From: an uncultured Pseudomonadales bacterium
GTDB taxonomy: Bacteria > Pseudomonadota > Gammaproteobacteria > Pseudomonadales > Cellvibrionaceae
Assembly (NCBI GenBank): GCA_947487765.1
Contig: CANKXO010000004.1
Coordinates: 434,001-498,000 of the forward strand
DNA: 64,000 nucleotides
Direction of reading: 5' to 3'
Below the pieces are notes generated by a model. It searched no databases. It had not been told where the DNA came from and saw only the letters and a program-made list of their open reading frames with translations. A program made the position numbers and the translations under genes. This document shows positions 25,602-34,852 of the stretch, one piece after another; position 1 is the first letter of the stretch; each line of letters starts with the position of its first letter.

Positions 25602-26780
25602 ATGAGTACGGCATATTTTGGTAATTTCGGTGGCGCATTTGTGCCTGAGCTATTAATTCCTGCATTAGACGAATTGGAGCAGGCGTTTGTTGATGCTCAA
25701 AAGGATGCTAGCTTCAATGAAGAATTTTTTTCATTGCTAGAAAATTACGCAGGCAGACCAACGCCTTTGACAAAAACACGAAACCTTAGCAGTAACCCGC
25801 TAGTGACGATATATTTAAAGCGTGAGGATTTACTGCATGGTGGAGCGCATAAGACAAATCAGGTGCTGGGACAGGCTCTATTAACTAAGCGTATGGGAAA
25901 AGCACGTGTGATCGCTGAGACAGGTGCTGGGCAACATGGTGTGGCGACAGCTTTAGCTTGTGCGTTGCTCAAATTAGAGTGCTGTATCTATATGGGTGCG
26001 AAAGATTGTCAGCGACAACAGCCCAATGTTTTTCGTATGCGTTTGTTAGGAGCTAAGGTTATTCCTGTTAACAGTGGTTCAGGCACACTAAAGGATGCGG
26101 TCAATGAAGCACTGAGAGATTGGTCTGCCAATTATGAAGGTAGCCACTATTTATTGGGAACTGCTGCAGGCCCTCACCCTTTCCCTACAATTGTCCGCGA
26201 GTTTCATCGCATGATCGGTGCTGAAACCAAAGCGCAAATTCTTAAAAAAGAAGGGCGCCTTCCTGATGCGGTTATAGCGTGTGTCGGTGGCGGTTCTAAT
26301 GCTATTGGCATGTTTGCAGATTTTATCGATGAAGAAAATGTGCGTTTAATAGGCGTCGAACCTGCAGGTAAAGGCTTACACACAAAAGAGCACGGTGCAG
26401 CACTTTGTCAGGGCAGTACCGGTATTTTGCATGGGACCTATACACATATCATGCAAGATATTGATGGCCAGATAGAAGAGTCTTATTCGGTCTCTGCCGG
26501 CCTAGATTATCCTGCGGTGGGACCACAACATTCTCATTTAAAAGATATTGGTCGTGCAGAATATGTTGCAGTAACTGATGATGAAGCGCTTCAGGCATTT
26601 CAATATCTTGCTGAGTCTGAAGGCATCATCCCAGCTCTGGAGTCATCACATGCTGTAGCACATGCAATGAAAATAGCAGATCAAGCAGAAGATGAAATGC
26701 TCCTTGTGGTCAACCTTTCTGGGCGCGGAGATAAAGATCTGGATTATGTTAATCAATTGCTCAGTAAGGAGGCATCATGA
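25602..26780 (+). CDS. trpB: Tryptophan synthase beta chain
   Basis: TrpB condenses indole with serine to tryptophan using PLP. The 392-residue product has the PLP Lys84 in [15 protein letters not shown], the catalytic-site stretch [13 protein letters not shown], the phosphate loop [12 protein letters not shown], and the closing SGRGDKD. It is the normal TrpB1 type that partners TrpA. It begins 40 bases after trpG and overlaps trpA by four bases (ATGA). Confidence 0.97.
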   Translation: MSTAYFGNFGGAFVPELLIPALDELEQAFVDAQKDASFNEEFFSLLENYAGRPTPLTKTRNLSSNPLVTIYLKREDLLHGGAHKTNQVLGQALLTKRMGKARVIAETGAGQHGVATALACALLKLECCIYMGAKDCQRQQPNVFRMRLLGAKVIPVNSGSGTLKDAVNEALRDWSANYEGSHYLLGTAAGPHPFPTIVREFHRMIGAETKAQILKKEGRLPDAVIACVGGGSNAIGMFADFIDEENVRLIGVEPAGKGLHTKEHGAALCQGSTGILHGTYTHIMQDIDGQIEESYSVSAGLDYPAVGPQHSHLKDIGRAEYVAVTDDEALQAFQYLAESEGIIPALESSHAVAHAMKIADQAEDEMLLVVNLSGRGDKDLDYVNQLLSKEAS

Positions 26781-27625
26781 CTCGTTATCGTACTATGTTT
26801 GCAAATTTGGATCGCAAACAGCAAGGTGCGTTTGTCCCTTATGTCACTTTGGGTGACCCTACTCCAGAAGCGTCGTTAGACATTATTGAAACTTTGATCA
26901 ATGCAGGCGCAGATGGTTTGGAGTTAGGTTTTCCTTACTCGGACCCTATTGCTGATGGACCGATCATTCAGGCGTCTTCAATTAGAGCATTAGATGCGGG
27001 TGTTCGGCCAAAAGAGTGCTTTGATATTATCCATAAAATTCGCAATCGATATCCAGATATTCCAATAGGAATATTACTTTACAGTAACCTTGTTTTAGCG
27101 AAAGGTCTTGACCCATTTTACGATCAGGCTGCCAGCTCGGGGGTGGACTCAGTACTAATTGCTGATGTGCCAGTAAAGGAGAGTCAACCATTTTGTGAAG
27201 CAGCTATTAAGCATAGTATTGCTCCTATTTTTATTGTGCCGCCGAATATCACAGAGGCAAATTTACAGCGGATATCGAAGCAAAGTGAAGGTTATACCTA
27301 TCTCTTAAGTCGAGCAGGGGTGACTGGGACAGAATCGGTGGCGCAGATGCCGGCCGCAGAACTTATCAAAAAATTATCGCATTATAAGACTGCACCGCCG
27401 TTGTTGGGTTTTGGGATATCGCGGCCGGAACATATTTCTAGTGCTATAAACGCTGGTGCAAAAGGAGTAATCAGTGGCTCCGCAGTCGTCAAAAAAATAG
27501 AGGAAAATATTGAATCTCTAGATGATATAAAAGCAGCTCTGAATGACTTCACGTCGATAATGAAAGCAGCAACTTATTATCAGCGGCAAACTCGGATTAA
27601 AGTGCATGCTGAAGAAGTTATTTAG
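26777..27625 (+). CDS. trpA: Tryptophan synthase alpha chain
   Basis: TrpA cleaves indole-3-glycerol phosphate to indole and glyceraldehyde 3-phosphate and channels indole to TrpB. The 282-residue product is a TIM barrel with both catalytic acids at standard positions, Glu49 in [11 protein letters not shown] and Asp60 in PIADGPIIQ, and the phosphate-binding GFGISRPEH and GVISGSAVV loops. AAGGAGG lies within the end of trpB, seven bases before the start. Its presence implies that indole-3-glycerol phosphate, or something like it, is made, although trpC is not in the window. Confidence 0.97.
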   Translation: MTRYRTMFANLDRKQQGAFVPYVTLGDPTPEASLDIIETLINAGADGLELGFPYSDPIADGPIIQASSIRALDAGVRPKECFDIIHKIRNRYPDIPIGILLYSNLVLAKGLDPFYDQAASSGVDSVLIADVPVKESQPFCEAAIKHSIAPIFIVPPNITEANLQRISKQSEGYTYLLSRAGVTGTESVAQMPAAELIKKLSHYKTAPPLLGFGISRPEHISSAINAGAKGVISGSAVVKKIEENIESLDDIKAALNDFTSIMKAATYYQRQTRIKVHAEEVI

Positions 27626-28583
27626 TGGTCTCCAGTACATCAGATACTTTCGTCCAGTATTCTGAGCTTTCGTTCACTAAATGATGCCAGGCGTCTGGAA
27701 TAAGGTGTAACGATACATTGGGTAAACAGCGCTGTATTTGGCTGATGTTATACCGGTAATCGACAGTAGCGTCGCCTGTTCCTTGGATAATTGTGCAAGC
27801 TAAATCCGGTATGGGCGGTAATTGCTGGATTTTTTTGATCCATTCATCCATCGCACCTAACCAGCAAAGTGGAATTCGTGTCGCTTGTAATGGGTCTTTA
27901 AGTTTTAGAAACTCATTAAAACCATTATCATGGGAGGATGAGGTAAACTTACGTTTGATTGACTTCATCGGTGCACGTAGCAAAAAGTACAACCAACGTA
28001 ATTGTTGCCATAAAAAACTGCGAACCAGTGGCGCTAGTAATGTCGTATGTCTTGGTTTATTAGTACAGCGCTGATTAAATTCTTCGCTTAAGAGTGTATT
28101 CAGTATCACCGCACAACCGGTACTTTGACCAGCCAGTGAATAATGAGAATAGTTCTCGCGCTCAATAATACTTGTTAGCACTTCGCTATAAGTGTCAAAA
28201 CTATCAATAGCCGCTGGTTCTCCACTGCTCAAACCATGACCAGGCAGGTCAAAGCAATGAATGTTGTAACCTTGTTCGAGCGCCCAGCGAATAATTTTTC
28301 CGTAAAGTGCGGTATGGTCGAAATAACCGTGCACTAAAATGAGAGTTTTATGGCTTTTTGCTAATGGTTCCCAGCGTTGTTCTATAATACGGTAGTCTGC
28401 AATAGTACTCTTCCATATCTGATGACTTTTCGCCGAAGTCTCTTTGACTAAGTTCATCGAGTAGTGATCAAGATAGTTGTTAATGAGTGCAGAAGAGTTG
28501 GGAGGTTGAAGAGTGTCAGGTATTGCCGTAATCAGTTCATCTATTTGCTCAAAGAATACCGGCATAGGTGTGGATCCATCCAT
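27618..28583 (-). CDS. Alpha/beta hydrolase (monoglyceride lipase/lysophospholipase-like)
   Basis: The product is an alpha/beta hydrolase with the oxyanion stretch ILVHGYFDHTALYG, the nucleophile elbow LAGQSTGCA, and a C-terminal catalytic His in DAWHHLVNE. The order resembles serine lipases of the YqjL/PldB type. I chose ATG 28583, seven bases after the PilZ stop; a TTG at 28619 would add 12 residues and overlap PilZ. The gene ends eight bases inside trpA on the opposite strand. Substrate unknown. Confidence 0.78.
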   Translation of the reverse strand: MDGSTPMPVFFEQIDELITAIPDTLQPPNSSALINNYLDHYSMNLVKETSAKSHQIWKSTIADYRIIEQRWEPLAKSHKTLILVHGYFDHTALYGKIIRWALEQGYNIHCFDLPGHGLSSGEPAAIDSFDTYSEVLTSIIERENYSHYSLAGQSTGCAVILNTLLSEEFNQRCTNKPRHTTLLAPLVRSFLWQQLRWLYFLLRAPMKSIKRKFTSSSHDNGFNEFLKLKDPLQATRIPLCWLGAMDEWIKKIQQLPPIPDLACTIIQGTGDATVDYRYNISQIQRCLPNVSLHLIPDAWHHLVNESSEYWTKVSDVLETTK

Positions 28584-28590
28584 TATTTGG

Positions 28591-29037
28591 TCAGTGGCTT
28601 TGTGGAAATTGTGGGGCAAACTTTTCTATCCACTCGGCAGCTGCTTCATCGCCACTTAGTGCACGTCCTTCTTTTTCAAGCACTTCTTTTTTGTAATGCT
28701 CGATATGGCAAACTTGTTCTACCATTCGTGCAGAAAAAGCTTCAAGCTGATCTGGAAAATGAACGCCAATATCATATAAACCATCGCCTCTTTTATGGCA
28801 CCAGCGTACTTGTGCATCCACTTCGAAGTGTTCATCATTAATGGGAATATGTAGGTGCAGCCAACTATCGACAGCGATGGCTTGTGTGGCGCTAAAACTT
28901 AAACCACCAATACTGACATTATTGATTGAATCTGAAATGCAAAGCGGTTTATCGACAAAGCAGTATTCGAGTGGGATATCTGAGGGGTGTCGAATAAATT
29001 TTCTCTCGTCAGCTTCATTCATGTTTGCACCTAACAT
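28591..29037 (-). CDS. PilZ-domain protein (c-di-GMP effector)
   Basis: The 148-residue protein carries the PilZ signature: RKFIRHP near the N-terminus (RxxxR-like) and NNVSIGGLSF (D/N-x-S-x-x-G), with the barrel strands VDAQVRWCHKRGDGLYDIGVHF. It should bind cyclic di-GMP; about 45 C-terminal residues form helices. The start may be ATG 29037 or 29022; neither ribosome site is strong. It is followed seven bases later by the hydrolase gene. A diguanylate cyclase gene lies at 39003. Confidence 0.85.
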   Translation of the reverse strand: MLGANMNEADERKFIRHPSDIPLEYCFVDKPLCISDSINNVSIGGLSFSATQAIAVDSWLHLHIPINDEHFEVDAQVRWCHKRGDGLYDIGVHFPDQLEAFSARMVEQVCHIEHYKKEVLEKEGRALSGDEAAAEWIEKFAPQFPQSH

Positions 29038-29143
29038 ATAAAAATCTCAACGGTTATCTTTATATCGAGACAAGCAATATTCTTATTATTAAGAGTAGCA
29101 GATATCGCTTGTTTGCATAGCATCAAAAGCTGAAATTGAGGGC

Positions 29144-30067
29144 TTATTTATCAAATACCTTTTGATAGAAAGAGAATGCTAGCACTGTAAGTCCACCAAA
29201 AATGATACCAATCACTGTGTCAAATAATATAGGGCTAATAGCGGAGAGAATAGATCCAACGCCAGGTGTGTGCAGTACGGCTTCAGTTAACTGTTGACTC
29301 ATGTGATGGAAGAACTCAAGGTTATGACTGATGATACCGCCTCCAACCATAAACATGGCTATGGTTCCAAAAACAGATAAACCCTTCATCAACCATGGTG
29401 CTGCTTTAACGAGCCCCATACCCAATTTCTGCTGTATTTGATTTTTCTTACGGCTTAGGTATAAACCTAGATCATCCAGTTTCACAATACCGGCCACTAA
29501 GCCATAAACACCGACAGTGATAATAATAGCTACAGTCGATAGTACACCGACCTGAGTGATGAACGGTTTAGCGCTGACAACGCCTAGTGTGATGACAATA
29601 ATTTCAGCGGATAGGATAAAGTCGGTGCGAATGGCCCCTTTGATTTTTTCTTTTTCAAAAGCCAGCATGTCAACACTGTCATCATTGATCGCTTCAACTA
29701 ATTCTTCGTGATGCTCTTCCTGTTCTTTTCTATGGGCTAAGTAATGCCATATTGCTTCGAAACCTTCGAAGCATAAAAACAGTGCGCCGCAGAGTAGTAG
29801 AGGAACAATCAGCCAGGGAATAAATGCACTAATTGCCAGTGCCGCTGGAACTAAGATCAGTTTGTTTTTAAAAGAACCTTTAGCAACAGACCAAACCACA
29901 GGTAGTTCGCGGTCGGCATTGACTCCAGTTAATTGCTGAGCATTAACGGCTAGATCATCGCCTAATACCGCCGCTGTTTTTTTGCCTGCAACTTTTGTCA
30001 TTGATGCCACATCATCTAATAATGTAGCGATATCATCAATTAAAATAAAAAGACTGGAGCCTGCCAT
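29144..30067 (-). CDS. DUF808 family inner-membrane protein
   Basis: The 307-residue protein matches the DUF808/YedI family: the N-terminus SSLFILIDDIATLLDDVASMTKVAGKKTAAVLGDDLAV is characteristic. It has about six hydrophobic segments and a cytoplasmic helical part rich in charged residues (about 113-150). The family's function is not established. It is 29 bases downstream of the DUF302 gene. Confidence 0.85.
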   Translation of the reverse strand: MAGSSLFILIDDIATLLDDVASMTKVAGKKTAAVLGDDLAVNAQQLTGVNADRELPVVWSVAKGSFKNKLILVPAALAISAFIPWLIVPLLLCGALFLCFEGFEAIWHYLAHRKEQEEHHEELVEAINDDSVDMLAFEKEKIKGAIRTDFILSAEIIVITLGVVSAKPFITQVGVLSTVAIIITVGVYGLVAGIVKLDDLGLYLSRKKNQIQQKLGMGLVKAAPWLMKGLSVFGTIAMFMVGGGIISHNLEFFHHMSQQLTEAVLHTPGVGSILSAISPILFDTVIGIIFGGLTVLAFSFYQKVFDK

Positions 30068-30096
30068 AGCGTTTTCTGCAAATAAAGATTAAAAAG

Positions 30097-30606
30097 TTAT
30101 TGAGTAGCTGCTGCTGCAAATTTACCTAATGCACCGGTGACTTTTTTGAGTACGCCGTCGCAGCCTTTGATATTGTGGCGTTTTGCCAAGTGCTGGGGGT
30201 CATTATACGCTAACCAAGTTGCCCCGGCTTTATCTTGCCAAATCAGCATTTTTTGTGGCAAATCGATAGCAACAGATTGTGCACATTGCATTAATGGTGT
30301 GCCAACTTTAGGGTTGCCAAAAATCACTAGCTCGGTAGGCCTTAATTGCTTACCAACTTTTTTGGCGCCAGCGCTATGATCAATTCGAGTAAAGACGGTC
30401 ATGCCTTTTGCTTTTAATACTTTTTCGAGCTTATCGGCCGTCATTTTAACATTGTGGTTACTTTTAACGGTCACTAAACCATTTTTTCCTGCTGGGTTAT
30501 AGGCGTGCCCAGTTTCATGGTGTGCTGCCGATGCAGTAGCGGAAAAAATAAGGCTTGATAAAAGTATAGCCGAAGAAGTTAATGATTTTTTTATAATGCT
30601 TTGCAT
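30097..30606 (-). CDS. Secreted DUF302 domain protein
   Basis: The 169-residue protein has a Sec signal peptide (cleavage after ATASA) and a DUF302 domain containing LEKVLKAKGMTVFTRIDHSAGA and PTELVIFGNPKVGTPLMQ. DUF302 proteins are small periplasmic or cytoplasmic proteins, some linked to redox or stress responses; mechanism unknown. AGGAGAA lies before the ATG. It is followed by the DUF808 gene. Confidence 0.85.
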   Translation of the reverse strand: MQSIIKKSLTSSAILLSSLIFSATASAAHHETGHAYNPAGKNGLVTVKSNHNVKMTADKLEKVLKAKGMTVFTRIDHSAGAKKVGKQLRPTELVIFGNPKVGTPLMQCAQSVAIDLPQKMLIWQDKAGATWLAYNDPQHLAKRHNIKGCDGVLKKVTGALGKFAAAATQ

Positions 30607-30851
30607 GATGTTCTCCTAATGGTCGGTCGAATAGAGCCATAGTTTCTATAGATTTAATAGAAAATGCTAGGCTCTTGTTCACAGTTGGAAAAGTAAAAAG
30701 AGGTTAATGCTAACTTTACAATATTAATTTATTATTTCGTTATTAATTATTTCACTATAAGTTGCTTGTTAAAAAAGCGTTACTTACATTTGGTCTGCAA
30801 ACGACTAAAAATTAATACCTCTCTTTTTATCCCTTTTGTACAGCAAAAGAA

Positions 30852-31883
30852 TTAGATGTTTTTACCGAGAGAAGTTCCCGTTGATTTTAGGTCGTTACAG
30901 GCTTGCATAATTCGATCGGCCATATTGCGCTCTGCTTTTTTCCCATAAGAGCGAGGGTCATAAACCTTCTTATTGCCCACTTCGCCTTCAATTTTTAACA
31001 TGCCGTCATAATTTTTCATCATGTGATCAACAACAGGGCGTGAATACGCATACTGCGTATCGGTATCGATGTTCATTTTGATGACACCGTACTCTAATGT
31101 TTCATGAATTTCATGTAATTCTGAACCAGAACCACCATGAAAAACTAAGTCTAAATAAGCATCCTGTCCTAAGGCATCAACAACCGCTGCTTGTCCGTCT
31201 TTCAGGATGCTAGGTGTTAATTTAACATTACCGGGCTTATAAACACCGTGAACGTTACCAAATGTGGCTGCCAGCATGAAGCGACCCATCGAGCCCAGCT
31301 CTTTGGCTGCCATCACCATGTCTTCAGGGGTGGTGTAGAGTTTGTCAGCAGCAACGTCAGAAGTATCGTGGCCATCTTCTTCGCCGCCGACAATGCCTGT
31401 TTCGATTTCGAGGATAATATCGTTGGCAACACATTCAGCCATGAGTCGTTTCGATTCGGCAATATTTTCATCCATGGGCAAGGCAGAGCCATCGTACATG
31501 TGTGAACTGAATAGGTTAGGTAAACCAGCGGCACGACGCTTTTTAGTTTCTTCAATAAGAGGCATTAAGAAGGGTTCAACAAATTCTGGATGGCAGTGGT
31601 CAGTATGTAAGGCAACATTGACGTCATACTCTTCAGCCATAACATGGGTATAGATAGCTAGGGCAATAGCACCTTTAGCCATGGAACCAACACCCTGGCC
31701 TGATGCGAATTTGCCGCCTCCCGTCGATACTTGAATAATGCCATCCGAGTTAGCTTCTTTAAATGCGAGCAACGCTGCATTAATGGTTTCACTGGAGGTG
31801 ATATTAATTGCTGGATAAGCGAATTTATTTTGCTTGGCATTATCCAGCATCTGGCAATATTGTTCGTAATTAACGACTGGCAT
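30852..31883 (-). CDS. fba: Class II fructose-bisphosphate aldolase
   Basis: This zinc enzyme cleaves fructose 1,6-bisphosphate. The 343-residue product has the zinc-binding HTDHCHPEF (His and Asp of the class II site), EIETGIVGGEEDG, the second His of FGNVHGVYKP, and the GGSGSELHEI loop that binds substrate phosphate. The length and the YPAINITSSE start are those of the type IIA enzymes of proteobacteria. It is the last gene of the tkt-epd-pgk-fba series, 129 bases after pgk. AAGGA precedes the ATG. Confidence 0.96.
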   Translation of the reverse strand: MPVVNYEQYCQMLDNAKQNKFAYPAINITSSETINAALLAFKEANSDGIIQVSTGGGKFASGQGVGSMAKGAIALAIYTHVMAEEYDVNVALHTDHCHPEFVEPFLMPLIEETKKRRAAGLPNLFSSHMYDGSALPMDENIAESKRLMAECVANDIILEIETGIVGGEEDGHDTSDVAADKLYTTPEDMVMAAKELGSMGRFMLAATFGNVHGVYKPGNVKLTPSILKDGQAAVVDALGQDAYLDLVFHGGSGSELHEIHETLEYGVIKMNIDTDTQYAYSRPVVDHMMKNYDGMLKIEGEVGNKKVYDPRSYGKKAERNMADRIMQACNDLKSTGTSLGKNI

Positions 31884-32012
31884 AACTCTGTCCTTCTCTT
31901 TTGTTTTTCAAAACCACTGCTCTTTCAAGTGGTTGTTGTTAAGGTAATTCTTCGAAAATACGTGATATGACACGATTTTATGTGATTCTAATGTTACAGC
32001 GGCTATAGATAG

Positions 32013-33182
32013 CTAGTTGTTTTCTTTGGCTCTTTCTTCAAGCATTGCGACGGCAGGTAATACCTTACCTTCCACATATTCTAAAAAGGCGCCACCGCCG
32101 GTAGAAATATAGGATACTTTGTCGGCGATGTCGTATTTATCGACAGCAGCCAGTGTATCACCACCGCCTGCAATAGAAAAACCAGCGCTGTCCGCAATGG
32201 CTTGAGACAGGGCTTTGGTGCCCTCGCCAAATTGGTCGAATTCAAAAACACCAACAGGGCCATTCCAGAGAATGGTTTTGGCATTTTTGATGATAGATGC
32301 CAGCTTTGATGATGTTTCTGGACCGATATCAAAAATCATTTCTTCATCGCTAACCGCTTCTGCTGCTTTTAATGTAGCTACCGCTGATTCAGAAAATTCA
32401 TTACCCACGACCACATCTCCTGGGACAGGAATTTCAGTTTTAGCCATCAAGGCTTTTGCATTGGGAATCAAATCTTCTTCATATAGCGACTTCCCAACAG
32501 GTTTACCTGTTGCAGCCAAGAATGTATTGGCAATACCACCACCGACAATGATTTGGTCGGCGATATCGGCTAGCGATTCCAAAACCGTCAACTTAGTTGA
32601 TACTTTAGAGCCACCAACAATCGCCACCATGGGGCGGGCAGGTTCGGCCAAGGCTTTTTCTAAGGCGTCAAGTTCACCAGCGAGTAATGGGCCAGCGCAG
32701 GCAATGGGTGCAAATTTAGCAACGCCATGGGTTGATGCTTGAGCTCGGTGAGCAGTACCAAAGGCATCCATTACAAATATGTCGCAAAGGTTTGCATAGG
32801 CCTGAGAAAGTTCTTCGGCATCTTTCTTTTCGCCAGGATTGAAACGAACGTTCTCTAGTAAAACAACATCACCATCATTAAGGTCAATACCATTTTTCCA
32901 GTCTTTAATAACGGGTACATTAGTCTGTAATAGACCACTTAAATGATCAGCAACAGGTTGCATAGAAAACTCATCGGCGTATTCCCCTTCGGTTGGTCGG
33001 CCAAGGTGAGACATCACAATAACTTTTGCGCCGGCCTTGCGTGCATGCTCGATAGTTGGCAGTGACGCACGAATACGCGCATCAGATGTCACTTTTCCAT
33101 CTTTTATCGGGACATTTAAATCTTCTCGGATCAGTACACGTTTGCCGGTCAGGTCTATATTGGTCATTGATAAAACGTTCAT
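32013..33182 (-). CDS. pgk: Phosphoglycerate kinase
   Basis: Pgk makes ATP from 1,3-bisphosphoglycerate. The 389-residue product is complete: [18 protein letters not shown] near the N-terminus, [11 protein letters not shown], the [11 protein letters not shown] motif, [12 protein letters not shown] and the C-terminal nucleotide loop [14 protein letters not shown] precedes the ATG. In the operon it stands after the inserted DUF4124 gene and before fba. Confidence 0.97.
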   Translation of the reverse strand: MNVLSMTNIDLTGKRVLIREDLNVPIKDGKVTSDARIRASLPTIEHARKAGAKVIVMSHLGRPTEGEYADEFSMQPVADHLSGLLQTNVPVIKDWKNGIDLNDGDVVLLENVRFNPGEKKDAEELSQAYANLCDIFVMDAFGTAHRAQASTHGVAKFAPIACAGPLLAGELDALEKALAEPARPMVAIVGGSKVSTKLTVLESLADIADQIIVGGGIANTFLAATGKPVGKSLYEEDLIPNAKALMAKTEIPVPGDVVVGNEFSESAVATLKAAEAVSDEEMIFDIGPETSSKLASIIKNAKTILWNGPVGVFEFDQFGEGTKALSQAIADSAGFSIAGGGDTLAAVDKYDIADKVSYISTGGGAFLEYVEGKVLPAVAMLEERAKENN

Positions 33183-33238
33183 GCTATTTCCTATGTTTCA
33201 CTTGTGTTCATTAAGCAATTGTTAAAAATATAAAATAT

Positions 33239-33739
33239 TTAGGTGTTAGGTTTAAAATTGTAAGAGTATTTTATGTCGACAGGTTTGCTTTCTTCGACAA
33301 TGCCATAATTTAATGACTGTATCTTTTCACAAATTTTTCCATTAAAGCCAGGGCGAGTCATGCCGGACTCATCTTCATTACAGCTGGTGACATTGCCTTC
33401 TTTAGAAATGCTAAAAGCCACAACGACTTTTCCTTGGGTTTCTTTGTCCGCTATAAAGAGTTGTTTATAGAGTTCATTGATCTCGGGTTTGATCCCTTCA
33501 ATAATAGGGCGTACGGATTCCATCAATCTGGTAGGGGGCGTAGGTTGAGGTTCTATACTTTCTTCATCAACTTTTTTGGAGCCTTTGTAATTTCCTTTTT
33601 CTATCACTTCATGTTGGGTTTCAGGTTTTTTGTCAGAAAAAACGTAATTGCCATTTTTATCACGATACTTATACATGGTATCGCCATAGGTGTTAAAACA
33701 AGTTGCAACGCCAAGAGCAAAAATAAAAATATATTTCAT
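33239..33739 (-). CDS. DUF4124 protein with AgmX-like C-terminal tail
   Basis: The 166-residue secreted protein has a signal peptide (cleavage after TYG), an N-terminal DUF4124 domain (YKYRDKNGNYVFSDKKP), a linker, and a C-terminal TonB-like tail (ELYKQLFIADKETQGKVVVAFSISKEGNVTSC) similar in pattern to the tail of the protein at 320-1348. Function unknown; envelope location likely. AAGG lies nine bases before the ATG. It sits between epd and pgk, where related genomes have no such gene, so it is probably an insertion into the sugar-phosphate operon. Confidence 0.75.
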   Translation of the reverse strand: MKYIFIFALGVATCFNTYGDTMYKYRDKNGNYVFSDKKPETQHEVIEKGNYKGSKKVDEESIEPQPTPPTRLMESVRPIIEGIKPEINELYKQLFIADKETQGKVVVAFSISKEGNVTSCNEDESGMTRPGFNGKICEKIQSLNYGIVEESKPVDIKYSYNFKPNT

Positions 33740-33825
33740 GATGATTAACCTTGCCTAAGTGCTTAAAAAAGTATTTAAAAACTTTAACAACTAATACTGT
33801 AAATATTTGCTTGGAAAATAAATAT

Positions 33826-34845
33826 TTACAGTGAATCTAGTTTGTTTACAACATCGATCAGACGATTTGCAAACCCCCATTCATTATCAAACCATGTTAA
33901 GACTTTCACTAATTTATCGCCGGCAACCCGTGTTTGGCTTGCATCGATAATGCTTGAGCGTGGGTCGTGATTAAAATCACAAGAGGCTAACAGTTCGTTG
34001 GTATAGCCTAATATGGTCGGCATTTTTTTTGCCGCAACGGCGAGTGCAGCATTCACTATTTCGGTATTAACGGATTGTTTGACGGTAATGGATAAATCCA
34101 TAGCCGATACGTTCACCGTTGGCACTCGCATTGCCTGTGCTTGAAAACGGCCTGCCAAGTTAGGAAGTAAGCGGTCGATGCCTTTAGCTAAGCCTGTGTC
34201 AACAGGAATGATTGACTGCATGGCAGAACGTGTTTTGCGTAAATCCGTATGATGGTAAGCATCAATAACGGGTTGATCATTCATTGCCGAATGAATCGTT
34301 GTTATCACGCCATGCTCTATGCCAAATGCACGGTCAAGTACATCGATCACTGGCACAATACAATTTGTAGTACATGAGGCATTCGAAATAATTTTGTGTT
34401 TGGCTAAGAGTTCAGGATCATTAATGCCAAACACAACCGTTGTATCTACATCACTTTCGGCTGGTTGAGAAAAGAGTAAGCGTTTTGCCCCTGCTGCCAA
34501 ATGTCTTTCTGCTGTTGCCCGATCAGTAAAGGAGCCCGTGCATTCAACCACAACGTCGATATTCAATGCCTTCCATGGCAATGCTTCAATATTTTCTTCG
34601 TGCAGTATTTTAATGGCACTTTCTGCTACATGTAGCGTATCGTCTTCCAAAGATACACGACCTGGAAAGCGGCCATGGGTTGAATCATATTTTGTTAGAT
34701 GAACGATGGTGTTGTTATCGGCAAGTTCGTTAATTGCCACAATTTCAATAGGGTCCTTGCCTGAAAGTTGTTGCGATTCGTATAGGGCCCTTAAAAAACA
34801 GCGCCCTATACGGCCATAACCATTGATAGCAACTCTTAATGCCAT
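33826..34845 (-). CDS. epd: Erythrose-4-phosphate/glyceraldehyde-3-phosphate dehydrogenase, Epd type
   Basis: The 339-residue protein has the GAPDH fold: NGYGRIGR nucleotide loop, catalytic Cys in SNASCTTNC, and [14 protein letters not shown]. The stretch [27 protein letters not shown] is of the Epd type. Epd oxidises erythrose 4-phosphate for pyridoxal phosphate synthesis, though some gammaproteobacteria use this gene as their catabolic GAPDH. No other gap gene is in the window. It follows tkt by seven bases. Confidence 0.85.
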   Translation of the reverse strand: MALRVAINGYGRIGRCFLRALYESQQLSGKDPIEIVAINELADNNTIVHLTKYDSTHGRFPGRVSLEDDTLHVAESAIKILHEENIEALPWKALNIDVVVECTGSFTDRATAERHLAAGAKRLLFSQPAESDVDTTVVFGINDPELLAKHKIISNASCTTNCIVPVIDVLDRAFGIEHGVITTIHSAMNDQPVIDAYHHTDLRKTRSAMQSIIPVDTGLAKGIDRLLPNLAGRFQAQAMRVPTVNVSAMDLSITVKQSVNTEIVNAALAVAAKKMPTILGYTNELLASCDFNHDPRSSIIDASQTRVAGDKLVKVLTWFDNEWGFANRLIDVVNKLDSL

Positions 34846-34852
34846 ATCAGTC

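Larger units (their letters stand above)
6840..27625. other. Candidate specialised-metabolite region (haloperoxidases, trpEGBA, tailoring enzymes)
   Basis: This stretch gathers two vanadium-haloperoxidase homologues, an aminotransferase, cupin, methyltransferase, NmrA-like reductase, GST, ABM-like protein, secreted proteins, a sigma factor, a LuxR-type regulator, a beta-RFAP-synthase-like GHMP protein, a TrpF-like protein and trpEGBA. The middle part looks more AT-rich than the flanking housekeeping genes. No integrase, transposase or tRNA marks an edge, so the limits given are simply those of the outermost genes that fit the theme. The grouping is an inference from content, not a proven cluster. 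Confidence 0.5.
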
